Shown here piece by piece: positions 11,791 through 23,217 of a stretch of DNA of 64,000 nucleotides (positions are counted from its first letter, which is position 1; every line of letters starts with the position of its first letter). Source of the DNA: Mixophyes australis (taxonomy: Eukaryota > Chordata > Amphibia > Anura > Limnodynastidae); NCBI GenBank assembly GCA_036250195.1, contig JAVHZZ010000002.1, forward strand, positions 369,708,124 through 369,772,123, read 5' to 3'. A program made the position numbers and the translations under genes. A model generated the notes under the pieces. The model did no database searches. It saw nothing but the letters and a program-made list of their open reading frames with translations, and was not told where the DNA came from.

Positions 11791-12640
11791 ACCCCAAAAA
11801 GGCAATGTGATAGATTCTGTGATCACCATAACGTTCTCTACTAATTATATGTACAGATACCATTTTCTGTTCATTTACTATGCAGGTTAAGATAGGAGTG
11901 TTGATTTACAGTAAAATAATGCACATCAACCCTGCCTGTATATTTTACCTAGAGAGAATAAGTACAATTATTATTTTTCATTAGAAACTCCTATAAAGAC
12001 ATTTTCTTATATTTCTTAATTAATGAAAAATGATCATTTCATCAGAGCTTTTTGAATGAGCTGTCAGAGAAGGCAAAATATAACTAAATATAAGGATCAT
12101 CTCAAAAATCAGCATATTCTGTACTAGACTGAAATTTCAGAAGATATAATTTACTTTTCCTGTAAAATATAAAGTCTGTTAGAGTACTTTTAATGGAACT
12201 TTGAACAGACGTCTGTGACCTCGTCTTTATAGGGTCACTGAACATGTGACTACGGATATCCTTATATTTTATAGTATGGGTACTTTTTGCACTAGATCTT
12301 TGTGCAGATGTTTATTTCTAGCCATTTATAAATTAACTTTGATTTTCCAACCTCTTACTTAATAAAAGATAAAGCTTTACAAAAGCAATGTTCTACCTTC
12401 TGTAAGTTTTGTATTTCTGATATTTGTTACATAATCCAGGAAGGAACCTGGAACTCAAGACAGATTCAGTGAACACTACAGTAGCCTGCCACAAATAGTG
12501 ACCTACTCTCTCCTCCTCTTCACCTGCACATCCTCTTATACATCAGAATCCCAACACATTTTGTTTTCTTAAAAGACATTGTCATGTCACTATACCTATA
12601 ACAAATAAATAAGTTACAAATAAATAATTACAGTAAAATG
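11791..12640. other. No gene or clear repeat seen
   Basis: AT-rich, with short chance frames only. Confidence 0.45.
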
Positions 12641-12642
12641 AT

Positions 12643-12995
12643 GGGCAGCACGGTGGCTAAGTGGTTAGCACTTCTGTCTTACAGCACTGGTGTCATAAGT
12701 TCAATTCCCTACCATGGCCTTATCTGTGAGGAGTTTGTATGTTCTCCCCGTGTTTGCGTGGGTTTCCTCTGGGTGCGCTCTGGTTTCCTCCCACATTCCA
12801 AAAACTTACTGGTAGGTTAATTGATTGCTAGCAAATTGACCATAGTCTGTGTGTGTGTCTCTCTCTCTCTCTGTGTGTGTATGTTAGGGAATTTAGACTG
12901 TAAGCCCCAATGGGGCAGGAACTGATGTCTGCGAGTTCTCTGTACAGCGCTGCGGAACTAGTGGCGCTATATAAATAAATGATGATGATGATGAT
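12643..12995 (+). mobile_element. V-SINE-like SINE, full length
   Basis: Complete copy. The tRNA-derived head carries an A-box-like TGGCTAAGTGGTTAGCAC and a B-box-like AGTTCAATTCC. The central core is GTATGTTCTCCCCGTG plus GGTTTCCTCCCACATTCC. The L2-like tail is GACTGTAAGCCCCAATGGGG, CTGTACAGCGCTGCGG and GTGGCGCTATATAAATAAAT, followed by (GAT)n. A (GT)n(CT)n stretch lies in the middle. It is a retroposed SINE, not a functional tRNA gene. Confidence 0.85.
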
Positions 12996-13740
12996 ATGTA
13001 ATTACATTTTTCTCCCTGAATTAATAATAAAAAAAAAATGTGGGTTGGTCCATGTGGTCATAAGGATTCAGGTCTTAGTAAAATATATAAACCTGAGCCC
13101 TTACCCCTATGTAAAGGTTACAATGATTTACATTTTTATGATGCATATTGAAAGAACTGCAATTAGTTGTTATACATTGGCTGCTAAACGAACATGACTG
13201 TATTTGTGGCAATCACAACTATTGGTTAAGGCTGCCTTTTCCCAGAAACCACTAGGACATACTGACAACCCACCAATGTGCCTACTTTTATAACCAAATT
13301 TGTTGCTACTATGTTGAATGCTAGTTAGTTATATCATCATTCATTGGTGTTCCCTCTGGCCTCTGGCAGCAGCAGCTGCGGCAGAATATGGAGGACAAGT
13401 GTCCTGGCTCTGTTTCCAGCAGTGAGCATAATCCTAGAGAAAAACACAATTCACACAGCTACTCCAAGTGGTGGATAACCACAAGAGTACCTGTGCTGCA
13501 TGGGAGCAAAAGCCCTTTCTAGAACTAGAACAGGAAGGAGTTTCAGTTAAGATAGCTTGTGAAGGACAGTTATTATCATAAGCAAAACGGTTTTAAGATT
13601 TCTACAATAACTGGTTGATTTGTGTCTCTCCTTGTTCCAACCCTGCTACATCACCACTAGTTGCACAGAAATGGCAGTCACAAATGATTGCTTTATTATT
13701 GGTGGCTGATACTGCAATCCGCACTTTCCCCAACAGCAGT
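12996..13740. other. No gene recognised
   Basis: Short frames only. From about 13600 the sequence may be the upper part of the LINE tail below, but the signal is weak. Confidence 0.4.
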
Positions 13741-13754
13741 TACAATTGTTATTT

Positions 13755-13890
13755 CGCTTTCTTATGTATCAAACATTCCCCACACCTCTTAGATTATAAG
13801 CATATTTGGGCAGGACCATCTTAACCTTGTGTATCATGTCATTGTAAGTAATTTCTTTGTAGGTGATTAAATATTCTACTGTATTTACTT
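13755..13890 (+). mobile_element. Possible L2-like LINE 3' tail
   Basis: Contains CACACCTCTTAGATTATAAGC, GGGCAGGACCATCTTAACC and TGTATCATGTCATTGTAAG, which parallel the TAAGCTC..GCAGGG..CTT layout of the better tails at 24.5 and 59.9 kb. It is degraded. Confidence 0.4.
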
Positions 13891-14062
13891 TGTATCAGGC
13901 TGTAAGATATACACAGAGACACTTGACTGCAGCCATTTCACATGTATTGTGAGGTTAACATGGGACTATGATTACAACAACTTGTAACTGTATTAATGTG
14001 TTTTAGTAATTTTATACATTACACTTTTCTGAACAATTTTAATAAAAATATACGTACATTTT

Positions 14063-14311
14063 AAAGCTGACTACACATGGGTCGATAATGCTGCTCCGAA
14101 AAAGAGCAGGGCAAAATGTTCAAGGTCTAAATTAGCCACAAACTGGTGGCGCCAAACTGTACGAGTTTTGCCATTTAGCGCTCAGTGGCCAGATCACTAA
14201 CGGATCATATATTGGACCAAATAGTGTGGTAGAAATGACAGTACACATATTCTGATGGTGGCCACACACAGCAATATTAGGCCAATGGCTAATCTGTCTG
14301 TGGTCAGCTTT
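14063..14311. mobile_element. MITE with AAAGCTGAC termini
   Basis: Left end AAAGCTGACTACACA and right end TGTGGTCAGCTTT are near-perfect inverted repeats about 250 bp apart. No coding capacity; target duplication unclear. Confidence 0.6.
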
Positions 14312-14990
14312 ACTTAGGCTCTTTTATTGTCAAATCTACGTTCTTGTCTGATTCCATCAACCAATTTAGTGTGTAGCGTACGTATTACCTTAGTGTGCAT
14401 CTTCCTATTGGAGGTGATTCAGTAATATACCTTACCAAGTATTGCAAATAACTGAATTCTTCATACTCTAATACTAAATTAACAATATTGGCCCAAAACT
14501 TTTGGTGTGAAAATTAAAGTGCTAGAAAACCAAAAATGCAAATTGATTCACTATGGCAAGGCCTAAGATAGTAGCACTTACAGAGTAGGCAATGATTTTG
14601 TTGGCTAAACCAAGATTTACTTCACTTCAATTCACTGGGAACCAGTGACGTCGTCACCAAGGCTGGATTCACAAAGTGGGTTACACCTTAGTAATGTCAC
14701 TGGTTTCTAGTATATCGTATTTACCCTTGTTATCTAGCTGGGTTCACCATATCCACAGAGTCCGATACATATCACAAGCAGTGGCGGACCCAGGAGGGGG
14801 GCGATCCGGCAGATGGAGAAAGTAACTAAAATAAGTTTTGTGGCAGATGATACAATAGCACAGTCTATGGGAATGTTGAAATCTAATAGGTCAGTTAAAG
14901 AATAAGAAATATGTGAGCCAGGCAGAGACGTTGTCAAGAAATTGGGAGACTGGACCTGGCTGGTGATAAATGACAGCAACATGAAGGTGG
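14312..14990. other. No gene; possible transposon terminus at 14779
   Basis: CAGTGGCGGACCCAGGAGGG at 14779 resembles the CAGTGGCGGA.CCAG terminus common among vertebrate DNA transposons. I could not find its partner end. Confidence 0.35.
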
Positions 14991-14999
14991 AGCAGATAT

Positions 15000-15250
15000 C
15001 ACCAGTTAGCGATCACCAGTCATATCTGAGGAAAGTCTTAACCTCTTGGGAGTCAAGAGAAAGTCCCACCCATTCCTCATAGGGGAGGAGCTTGGGCCTA
15101 TTTAAGGGCTGAAATTCAGTCTGGTCCTAGCTGGTGTCTTCTAAAGGAGCCAATATACCCTGAACTTTGTGCATAGCTCTGGTTTGCTGTGCTTCCCCAC
15201 AATAAAGCTCCTGTTTGACCCCAGACTCAAAACTTTGGCTGGTGACCTGA
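15000..15250 (+). repeat. LTR-like block: TATA-like box then AATAAA
   Basis: GGGCCTATTTAAGGGCTG (TATA-like, about 15096) is followed about 100 bp later by CACAATAAAGCTCCTG. That promoter-then-polyA spacing is typical of the U3-R boundary of a retrotransposon LTR. I did not find a partner LTR, a duplication or coding regions, so it could be a solo LTR or coincidence. Confidence 0.35.
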
Positions 15251-16815
15251 TGTTAACTCACTGCAGACAGATACGGTTATTTTTGAGCATACAATTTTTT
15301 TTGTACAGCATACAGAATAATCCACCTACAAGCAGCTTGTTTCACCCTTGTTAGGGTTCCTCAGCACCAAATAGGAGTCTTAGGCAGCACATAAAGCGCT
15401 ATAGATAAGCTGGCTTTTGATCATAAATTTATTGTGACACATTCAGCATGATGTTACCACACACAATGTGTCCTAACAGACTGGTTGGGAATCACAGAGG
15501 TAAAAAGTGTTCCATAGATCGCTACAGAGTTTTTTATAAATGGCAATGCATGTCCGTTTCTACTAAAGAAAGAGTTAAATACACTATAAAACCTATACTG
15601 ATTCTCTGACAAATACAACACAACTGCAACAAACAGAAATACTGAATGAAACAAACCTATTAAATTACTTAAATTAAACAAACATTAAAATAACCTGTTG
15701 ATTGTACCGCTCTGTGCGTGCAGAGAGAATAGAGTATTTATACCTCCCCTGCGCCTGCCACTTCACATTTATTAGTAGACTGTTGAGACTTGCAGATAAA
15801 TTGGTTCCACCAAGGCCTTCTATGCATACAAGGCTGGAATCAGACCTTGACACATGCGACTACATACCTGTGCCTGTGAGACAAAGCCACGCAAGCTATA
15901 GCCTTCTACACCATCAAAAGTAAAATGGTAATCTACATTACATTATTGAAGGAAAGCTTTTGAGTTGCAGCTGTATAAAGCAAGACCTGCAATTTCTCAC
16001 AGCCTGCAATAAGCAGTGTTTTCAAAGGCCTTTAAAGAAGTAGCAAAGTCACAATACTGGCTTCCAACCTTCAAAGCTTATCTGAAATACATTAGGAAAG
16101 ACGTCCTGTGACCTCACCATTTACAATTCAAACAAGCCTTTCAAAAGCCCATGAATACAAATAAAGGCGAAAGAAATCCACAGGCAAGTTTTCCCAGCAT
16201 CCGCCTATTGGAAATGGCAACTGACAACACAATTCAGGTCTCCCTTCCCGACCCTTTCACTGCCAGGGCAGGTCACATGTGACAGACACTGACAGTTCTG
16301 AGGCTGATTTGTCTGTGGGTGAGAGCACCACCACAAATCTGTCAGAACTACGGATCAGAAAGCATAAGGAGAATTGTTCCATATTACAGGCACTATAACA
16401 AATTGTACTGATTTGGAGAATTCATCCCACATTGTAATACATCCCTCACTCCACTGAAGTTTTCCAGTTCTGAATAACCACTCAAGTTCTCTACCCCAGA
16501 AGGACTTGCTTTCTCCATTTTCCTCAGAAAGCATCATATTCTACAAAAAATGTGTCAAGCTACGTACACACTGGCATTTGCGATGCGTTGTTTTTTTTTT
16601 CCTCCATGTTAAAATGCAACTAAAACACACGCAAAGCACACTGAGTTTACACATATATTTAATGTGCATTTACAAGAGTGTTTAAACATGCGTCTGAAAA
16701 AACAGGACGTTCTTATCTTGCTCAAGCCAAGCATGTATAAACTACTCACATTGCTTTTACAATGCACAGTCCAACTGGGTTGATGCGCATAGGCCAACCT
16801 CAAATTGAACATACA
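15251..16815. other. No gene or clear repeat seen
   Basis: AT-rich DNA with only short chance frames. Confidence 0.45.
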
Positions 16816-17232
16816 GGACCTCATTTAGAGTCAGACGCAAAGTCCGTTTAAGGAGTGGGAGTGTGCCGCAGCTTGGTAGGGTATTATGAGTGGCAAACAA
16901 CCCTAGTTGCGTCCCACTCTTAATACCCCATCGAGCTGCGAGCAGTTCCTGCATCTAGCTAACCGCTTGCACCACCTAATTCCTGCCGCACAGCTTTAGC
17001 CTTGTTTTGATGTATGTTGCGTCTGCGTCTCACTGCGGCTAGGATGTATTTACATGGTCACGCCTTCACAATTCCACGTTCCTCCCATTCTCTCCTAGTG
17101 AGACGCAAGCTGTCGCAAGTGTTAATTGCGTCCAAGATGCAGGCGGATTTGGTGCTTTCTGCACATGCGTGGTAGTGTATTTTTGTTGGATGCGCCTAAA
17201 ACAGACTTTGCGTCCGACTCTAAATGAGGTCC
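16816..17232. mobile_element. MITE, 417 bp, GGACCTCATTTAGAGTC ends
   Basis: Left terminus GGACCTCATTTAGAGTCAGA and right terminus GACTCTAAATGAGGTCC are exact complements over 17 bp, and the similarity continues inwards (GACGCAAAGTCCGTTT against AACAGACTTTGCGTCC). Open frames inside are by chance. Confidence 0.85.
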
Positions 17233-18880
17233 ATAGTGTTCAAGAAACACAAGGCAAGTGAACCGTGTACAATTACAATATGTGTATGCAATTACATTTC
17301 TGGGTTTAACACCAGCGTGTATGTAGCCTTACAGTGATTTTTTAATATACTCAGTCAATAAAAACTCATGGTATAATGTATAGACATATTTTTTGTTAAC
17401 TTAAACTGTATACAGAGTCTATAAAAATAACTTGTGTCAAGAATGTCCATTTCGACTCATTAAGCCACTTTTATTTCACTTTTGGTGTGACCATTTTTAT
17501 AGAATAACCCCCCCCCCCCTAAAAAAAAGAACTCTATATTCCAGAGACAGTGACCTCTAGCTTTCCCATACAGACCAATTACACAGCTGCACTTTAGGGC
17601 ACTAGTAATGCATTGTACTTATTTTCTTAATGAGTAACGCAGTTACTGCGGTGTCTAAAAGTTCAAATAATCTTGCTAGCCTTACACCATTTCCCTGTTA
17701 ATTTTGCAATTGAAAGCAGTCTTCCATTAAACTCTGCGGAAATGTAATATATATTTGGCAGAGAAGGGTATTTAATATTAATTTGGCAGAACAAGCGATA
17801 TGAGAGCACAAGTGAATACATTTTGTGTGCAGAAAACTTATGTTCTGGTTTTACAGTTCATAGAAATAGCCCTGTGACTTCTGCTCATAAACATAGCATA
17901 TTTTCAAAGCACCTAAAATGGAGAAAATCAGATGAATTCAGTCTACCAATTCACTAGCCATCAAGAATCACAGAATCGCTTTGTGCTTCAGTGGTGTCCC
18001 TGGTTCATACTGAATGGACAGGCTGAATATTGATTCAACCCACAAAATGGCTGCCTCCATTGTGTGGAGTCAAGAGGTTCACTTGAAGTTTAACAAAAGG
18101 ACAGGAATTAGCAAAAAAACAACAAATAATAAGAAGAAAAACACAAACTGTAAAAAACAGATTTAATGGCAGAAAATTCTTGTACCGGCTACAGCTATGT
18201 GAAAATTTCTCACATTGATGGGAATTGAAAATTTCATTCAAAATGTTCAGAGGCTAATTATCCTGAGACATCAGGTAAGCAGAACATAAGTTTGTTCCAA
18301 TTATTTGCAAGATCAAAAAGAGGATCTGCTGTTCTACGCTCTGTTCTCAATAGATTTTTACAGACGAGTCTCTAACAAAAAAAAATTGGTAAGTAAAGCG
18401 ATAGGCAACAAGCTCCGGGCTGTCATAGCGAGCAGTAATCACGCATACTAGGTATTTCGACAATGCAAGTAAAATAAATTAGATTCTTGTACAAGAAAAA
18501 AGGTACCATAAGGAAAGAAAAACATTGCTGCAATATAAAAAAACAGTAAAAGTTAAACTTTTGTTCCCTAAACCCCAAACCCTAAAAGGGAAAAGAACTT
18601 TGTAAAAACACGGACATGCATAATCCAGAAGCCCATCTGTCAAGGTGAATATGTAAAGTACTTGTATACAGGCAGCATCATACAAGTAAAGATGTAAAAT
18701 TATAACTTGCTCAGTATTTGTGCAGAAACAGTGCTGAATGGGTCATATATTTTACTAGAATAGTGCAAGGGCACAATTCTCCCAACATCCATCCAGCAAG
18801 TGGTGTGTACTGGTGGAAAGAAAGGATGTTACAACAAATTTGGTCGAGCAGAACAAATAACTTGATTGGCTGATGATCTT
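17233..18880. other. No gene; poly-C run and a dispersed motif
   Basis: A poly-C run lies at about 17508-17518, and a dispersed motif ACAAAATGGCTGCCTCC at about 18043 (see the matching repeat entry). Nothing else is recognised. Confidence 0.45.
18028..18075 (+). repeat. Dispersed 'CACAAAATGGCTGCC' repeat fragment
   Basis: TATTGATTCAACCCACAAAA followed by TGGCTGCCTCCATTGTGTGG. Related fragments occur at 22.28 kb and 38.67 kb (plus) and at 40.63 and 49.5 kb (minus). Confidence 0.6.
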
Positions 18881-19160
18881 GGGCCTGATTCATTAAGGAT
18901 CTTAACTTGAGAAACTTCTTATTTTCAGTCTCCTGGACAAAACCATGTTACAATGCAAGGGGTGCAAATTAGTTTTCTGTTTTTCACATAATTTGAATAC
19001 TGACTTTTTTCATGTAGCACACAAATATCAACTTTAAAATTTCAGTGTACAAATAAGCTATCAAGTATACTAATTTGCACCCCTTGCATTGTAACATGGT
19101 TTTGTCCAGGAGACTGAAATAAGAAGTTTCTCAAGTTAAGATCCTTAATGAATCAGGCCC
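18881..19160. mobile_element. Palindromic MITE with long inverted repeats
   Basis: Starts GGGCCTGATTCATTAAGGAT and ends with its complement, ATCCTTAATGAATCAGGCCC. The arms stay complementary for about 95 bp (for example CAAAACCATGTTACAATGCA against TGCATTGTAACATGGTTTTG) around an AT-rich centre. CTT flanks both sides, a possible 3-bp duplication. Confidence 0.9.
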
Positions 19161-19190
19161 CTTGTGATGATCTGTGTCATAAGTAGACCA

Positions 19191-19356
19191 GGGGATAAAT
19201 GTATCAAGCTGAGAGTTTGAAAAGTGGATATGTTGCCTATAGCAACCAATCAGATTCAAGCTATCATTTTGTAGAATGTACTAAATAAATGATAGCTAAA
19301 ATCTGATTGGTTTTTAAAACCTGCCGGAAAACTCTCAGCTTGATACATTTACCCCC
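19191..19356. mobile_element. Palindromic MITE 'TCAAGCTGAGAGTTT' family, copy 1
   Basis: Left GGGGATAAATGTATCAAGCT and right AGCTTGATACATTTACCCCC. The arms contain CTATAGCAACCAATCAGATT and its partner AATCTGATTGGTT. It shares its body with the copy at 35.4 kb and its CCAATCAGATT arms with 39.4 kb. Confidence 0.85.
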
Positions 19357-19751
19357 AGATCACCAAATGACCAATCTATTCATTTTATGTTCAAGTTTAC
19401 AACAGTCCTGGTAGTTCAGTGATCAGTCTGACCGGCTAGACCCCCATGTCTGCATCCAACTTAAGGGAGGGCTCTGCTACTGGCAAACAGGTTGATGCAG
19501 CCCTTCAAAACATTTTTGTATCCCCTAGTATCCATGCAGACAGGGCCATGCCTACAATGAGGGGGACCTTGTTTCCCAGACAATTTTGCTGCCTGAGACA
19601 AAGGCAGTTTTTACCTTACCTCCCAGTCTGCAGCATACCTCTCTTCCATTGTACCTTCACTGCCATGTTCCTCTTCTAGTGACAACAGGAGGAAGCACAA
19701 TAACTGAGTGCTATCTCCTGTAGTCACCTTATAAGGAGAGCTGTGATGAAC

Positions 19752-20085
19752 GGTGAGAGGCACAGTAGTTAGCATTGCTGCCTCACAGCGCTGTGGCCAC
19801 AGGTTTACTTCCAACCAGGGCCCTATCTGTGTGGAGTTTGTATATTCTCTCCGTCCCTTCCCCTGGGTGCTTCAGATTCCTCTCAGCCCCCCAAAAAATA
19901 CTGCTAGGTTAATGGGCTACTGACAAAAAAAAAATGGACCTTCATGTTTGCATTTGTACGGTAGAGAATTTAGACTGTGGTATGTGGGAACTGAGGATGA
20001 TAAAAATTCTCTGTACAGTGCTGCGATTTATATATGGTGGTGCTACATGAGTAAAATAATGATAAATAATAATAATAATAATAAT
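19752..20085 (+). mobile_element. V-SINE-like SINE, strongly diverged
   Basis: Head GCACAGTAGTTAGCATTGCT, core GTGTGGAGTTTGTATATTCT and tail GTACAGTGCTGCG followed by (AAT)n. Many substitutions and an A-run mark it as one of the older copies here. Confidence 0.75.
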
Positions 20086-20433
20086 GGGTACAGGAGTACA
20101 CATTAGGCAGTAATGCAGTGGGGCTCATGCAGCATAAAGGCAGGAATGCCCTAACATGTATATCTAGTTTATATGTAGGACATTTAGGAATTTGAAACCG
20201 ACCATCCCCACATGTTTTTCTTACTTTCATTGGGCCCAAACCATGACTATTTTGGACAGTGCTGCTCTACATTACAAAATCACTGTTTCCAGACCAAAGG
20301 ACTAGTTTTTGTAACAGAAACCCATAATCTCGAAACCAAATAAGCAGTACTTCGGAACCTTACATTGACGGCATTCACATGCATTTCAGGACTCAGAATC
20401 TGTTTTCAGTGAGGAGTGTTTGTAGTATATTGT

Positions 20434-21920
20434 CAGGGCCGCCGAGAAGGGGGGGGGGGAGCGGGTACTAATTACCCGGGCCCGGGCATGTCAAGGGGCC
20501 CGGCCCGGGCCCTTGCGCTACTGCTATTTTTTTTAAAAAAACAAAAACGTTTTGTTTTGTTTTTCGTGTTTTTTTTGCAGGGGGGGGGGGGGGGGGGGCT
20601 CGGTCATTGGTGGGGGGAGCAGGCTAGTTTAAAAAAACAAAAAAAACAGACCATACTCACCTGTTCGCGGAGCCGGCATCCCTCCTCTCTGCTGCTCTGT
20701 GCTCCATTCAGACTGTCTGAATGCCGGGTGTGATGTCATCATGTCATGCCCAGCATTCAGTCAGTCTGGAGCAATGGAGCACAGAGCAACAGAGAAGACC
20801 AAGAAAGGAGAAAAGGTAAGTGCAGGGAGGAAAACGAGGGGGGGGGGGGGGGGGGGGGGATGCACGGAGGAGTTAAAAAACGGGGAGGCAGCATGACAGT
20901 TGTTAAAAAACGAGGGGGGCATAAAGGGGTTAAAAACATGGGGGGGGGCAGCATGACAGAGAAGTTTAAAAATGAGGGAGGGGGCAGCATGACAGGGGTT
21001 AAAAAAATGAGGGGGGGCATAGAGGGTTTAAAAACGGGGAGAGGGGCAGCATGACAGAGAAGTTAAAAAATGATGGGGGGCAGCATGACAGGGGTTAAAA
21101 AATGAGGGGGGCACAGAGGGGTTAAAAATGGGGCAGCATTGCACAGTGGGGTTAAAAAACAGGGGTCAGCATGGCACAGTGGGGTTTAAAAATGGTGGGC
21201 AGCATGGCACAGTGGGGTTAAAAAGGGGGGAGGCATGGCACAGTGGGATTGAAAAAGGGGGGGGGGAGCAGCATAGTATAGTGTGATTAAGGGGAGCCAG
21301 ATGAAGGGGGCAAAAGCAGCATGGAGGGTGCAGTGTGATCATAAGACATGGCGATGATGAAGGGGCACATTATTGTAATATTGGAGCTGGAGGAAGGCCT
21401 AATTATTAATCGTGGATGGTATTGATTTAACACCAGGGTTGTTTGGAATTATCTAAATGTAGCTATTTTTTTTTCCAAATAGGGCCCCCAGCATTCCAGG
21501 ATCCAGACAAGCCGCAACTAAAGAAACATGCAGCAACAGGTGGTGAAAGTGAGAAGAACAGGTCGGAGAGAGCAGGACAGTATGTGAAATGTTGTGCTTC
21601 TAGTAGGGACAATGTAAATTTTTGGTGAGTGTTGTGCCCAATGTAAGGTGGAGGCCAAGTCTGAACTCTTTGTGTACACACTGCATTTTTTCTATACTAC
21701 ACTTTGGTGCTAGAGGTCCTGAAAGCCAGGAGTGCTTGGACATATGTGACGCTCGTGCGAATTGAGAGCCGAGTGATTTTGATGTGTTAGCCACGCCCCA
21801 ATGGCGAATTTGCCATGCCCCCAAATGCACGACCACAACCCCGAAAAATTTTGCGCCGCCTATGAGGGGGGCCCCATGAATTTGTTGTACCGGGGCCCTG
21901 AATTCCTCTTGGCAGCCCTG
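20434..21920 (+). mobile_element. Non-autonomous hAT element, 1487 bp
   Basis: Termini CAGGGCCGCCGAGAAGG (left) and CCTCTTGGCAGCCCTG (right) are imperfect inverted repeats. They are flanked by a perfect 8-bp duplication TATATTGT at 20426-20433 and 21921-21928, the hAT signature. No transposase domain remains. Inside are several G-runs and a minisatellite (20860-21260). A good 5' splice site (AAAAG|GTAAGTG, intron from 20816) is followed by a T-rich acceptor (TTTTTTTTCCAAATAG, ending 21482), suggesting a relic of an intron-containing gene. The insertion should be polymorphic or lineage-specific given its intact duplication. Confidence 0.85.
20860..21260 (+). repeat. G-rich minisatellite inside the hAT
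   Basis: About nine units of roughly 30-40 bp, each containing GGCAGCATGACAG or GGCAGCATGGCACAG followed by GGGGTTAAAAA and a run of G. Units drift from the ATGACAG type on the left to the ATGGCACAG type on the right. Many GGGG tracts could form G-quadruplexes. Confidence 0.85.
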
Positions 21921-21928
21921 TATATTGT

Positions 21929-22833
21929 GACATCACTACTTTCTCCTAGGCAGTTAGACAATGTACAACCATTGTTTCACGGGGAGATTTGAGGGGATGC
22001 TCTTTAAATCATCCTGGGTCATAAAATAAAATGATCCCAGCATTTAAACTACAAAGAGTTTTTTCACAGAAGGCATCACAACACCATTTAATTGGAAAGC
22101 ATTTCAAAATACCCTTTTACAGTCTACTGTAATACAAATTGTATTCTCTTCTTAATTGCTTCAGAAATGGAAATTGTCTGCCAAGCCTATGCCCAGCAAG
22201 TAGTATGTTGTGCTGTGGGAAAGTAAAGCAGTGTTTACTCAGAAGAGACAAGTATTGAAAAAGTTGTTCTCTGAAAGGCTGAATATTGGTCGAATCAACA
22301 AGATGGCTGCCTCCAGTGTGTGGTGATGTTCAGTAAACAAAAAATGCATTTTACTAAATAAAATATCTGAAAAATCACCCATAAATTAAATTTTATGGCA
22401 CCTTAGCACTAAGCCCCACCTCCAGTAATCCACACACCCAAGTAACCTCATCATCCCACTTGTGAATACAAAGAATAGTGGTGGATGTACTTTTATTTAT
22501 TTTATGTTGCTTTTTATAACACTAGAAAAAAAAAGTAAAAAAAAAAAAAAGTAGAAATAATAGGGACGATTCAATTCGGCCACATTAGTGCAGGAATAAC
22601 GCGGCACTAATTGTATAACCGTTAATACTGTAATCTTAACCCACATTTTTGCTCACGGCCCCGAGGGCTGCTGCAAATGGGAAGTGATTACACCCTTTTG
22701 TAGAACTGTAACATATACAAGTTATAATACCAGGACAGCTGGTTTTCAGTTTTACCAAGAAATCAGGCTTTTTTTTTTGTAGGACATAAGCATTTTACTG
22801 CTCTTGGTGGGGAGCAGTAGAGCCTCATTCACA
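21929..22833. other. No gene; dispersed motif and A-runs
   Basis: The dispersed fragment TATTGGTCGAATCAACAAGA + TGGCTGCCTCCAGTGTGTGG lies at about 22280-22325, and A-runs lie around 22528-22552. Nothing else is recognised. Confidence 0.45.
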
Positions 22834-22856
22834 TCATCATCATTTATTTATATAGA

Positions 22857-22895
<39 letters not shown>

Positions 22896-23070
22896 TAGGG
22901 TCAATTTGATAGCAGCCAATTAACCTATCAATATGTTTTTGGAATGTGGGAGGAAAGGCACGCAAACACAGGGAGAACATACAAACTCCACACAGATAAG
23001 GTCATGGTTGAGGATCAAACACATCACCCCATTGCTGTGAGGCAGAAATGCTAAACACTAAGCCACCTGA
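22834..23070 (-). mobile_element. V-SINE-like SINE, internal deletion, (CA)n
   Basis: Minus-strand copy: the tail begins CATCATCATTTATTTATATAG, but the following L2-like section is replaced by a long (CA)n at 22859-22893. It continues with the core (GGAATGTGGGAGGAAAGGCA) and the head complement (GCTGTGAGGCAGAAATGCTA). The (CA)n seems to have arisen at the usual internal CA-rich spot. Confidence 0.8.
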
Positions 23071-23217
23071 ATGCATCATCAACAAGTTATACAAGCCTAT
23101 TGTAATATCACCACAAGCATCAAGGATAATGTCAAATATATGCTTTTCTTCAGTTTGTGGCATAGGGTAAACAACATGCACTTTTTGAGCTGTCAGACAT
23201 GTTTCATACTGTTCTGT

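Noticed and set aside
12643..12720. tRNA gene from A-box and B-box-like motifs
   Set aside because: The motifs belong to the head of a V-SINE-like retroposon present in several copies; no complete cloverleaf is evident.
20757..21054. Proline- or glycine-rich proteins on either strand at 20.8-21.05 kb
   Set aside because: They are translations of the G-rich minisatellite inside a hAT element.
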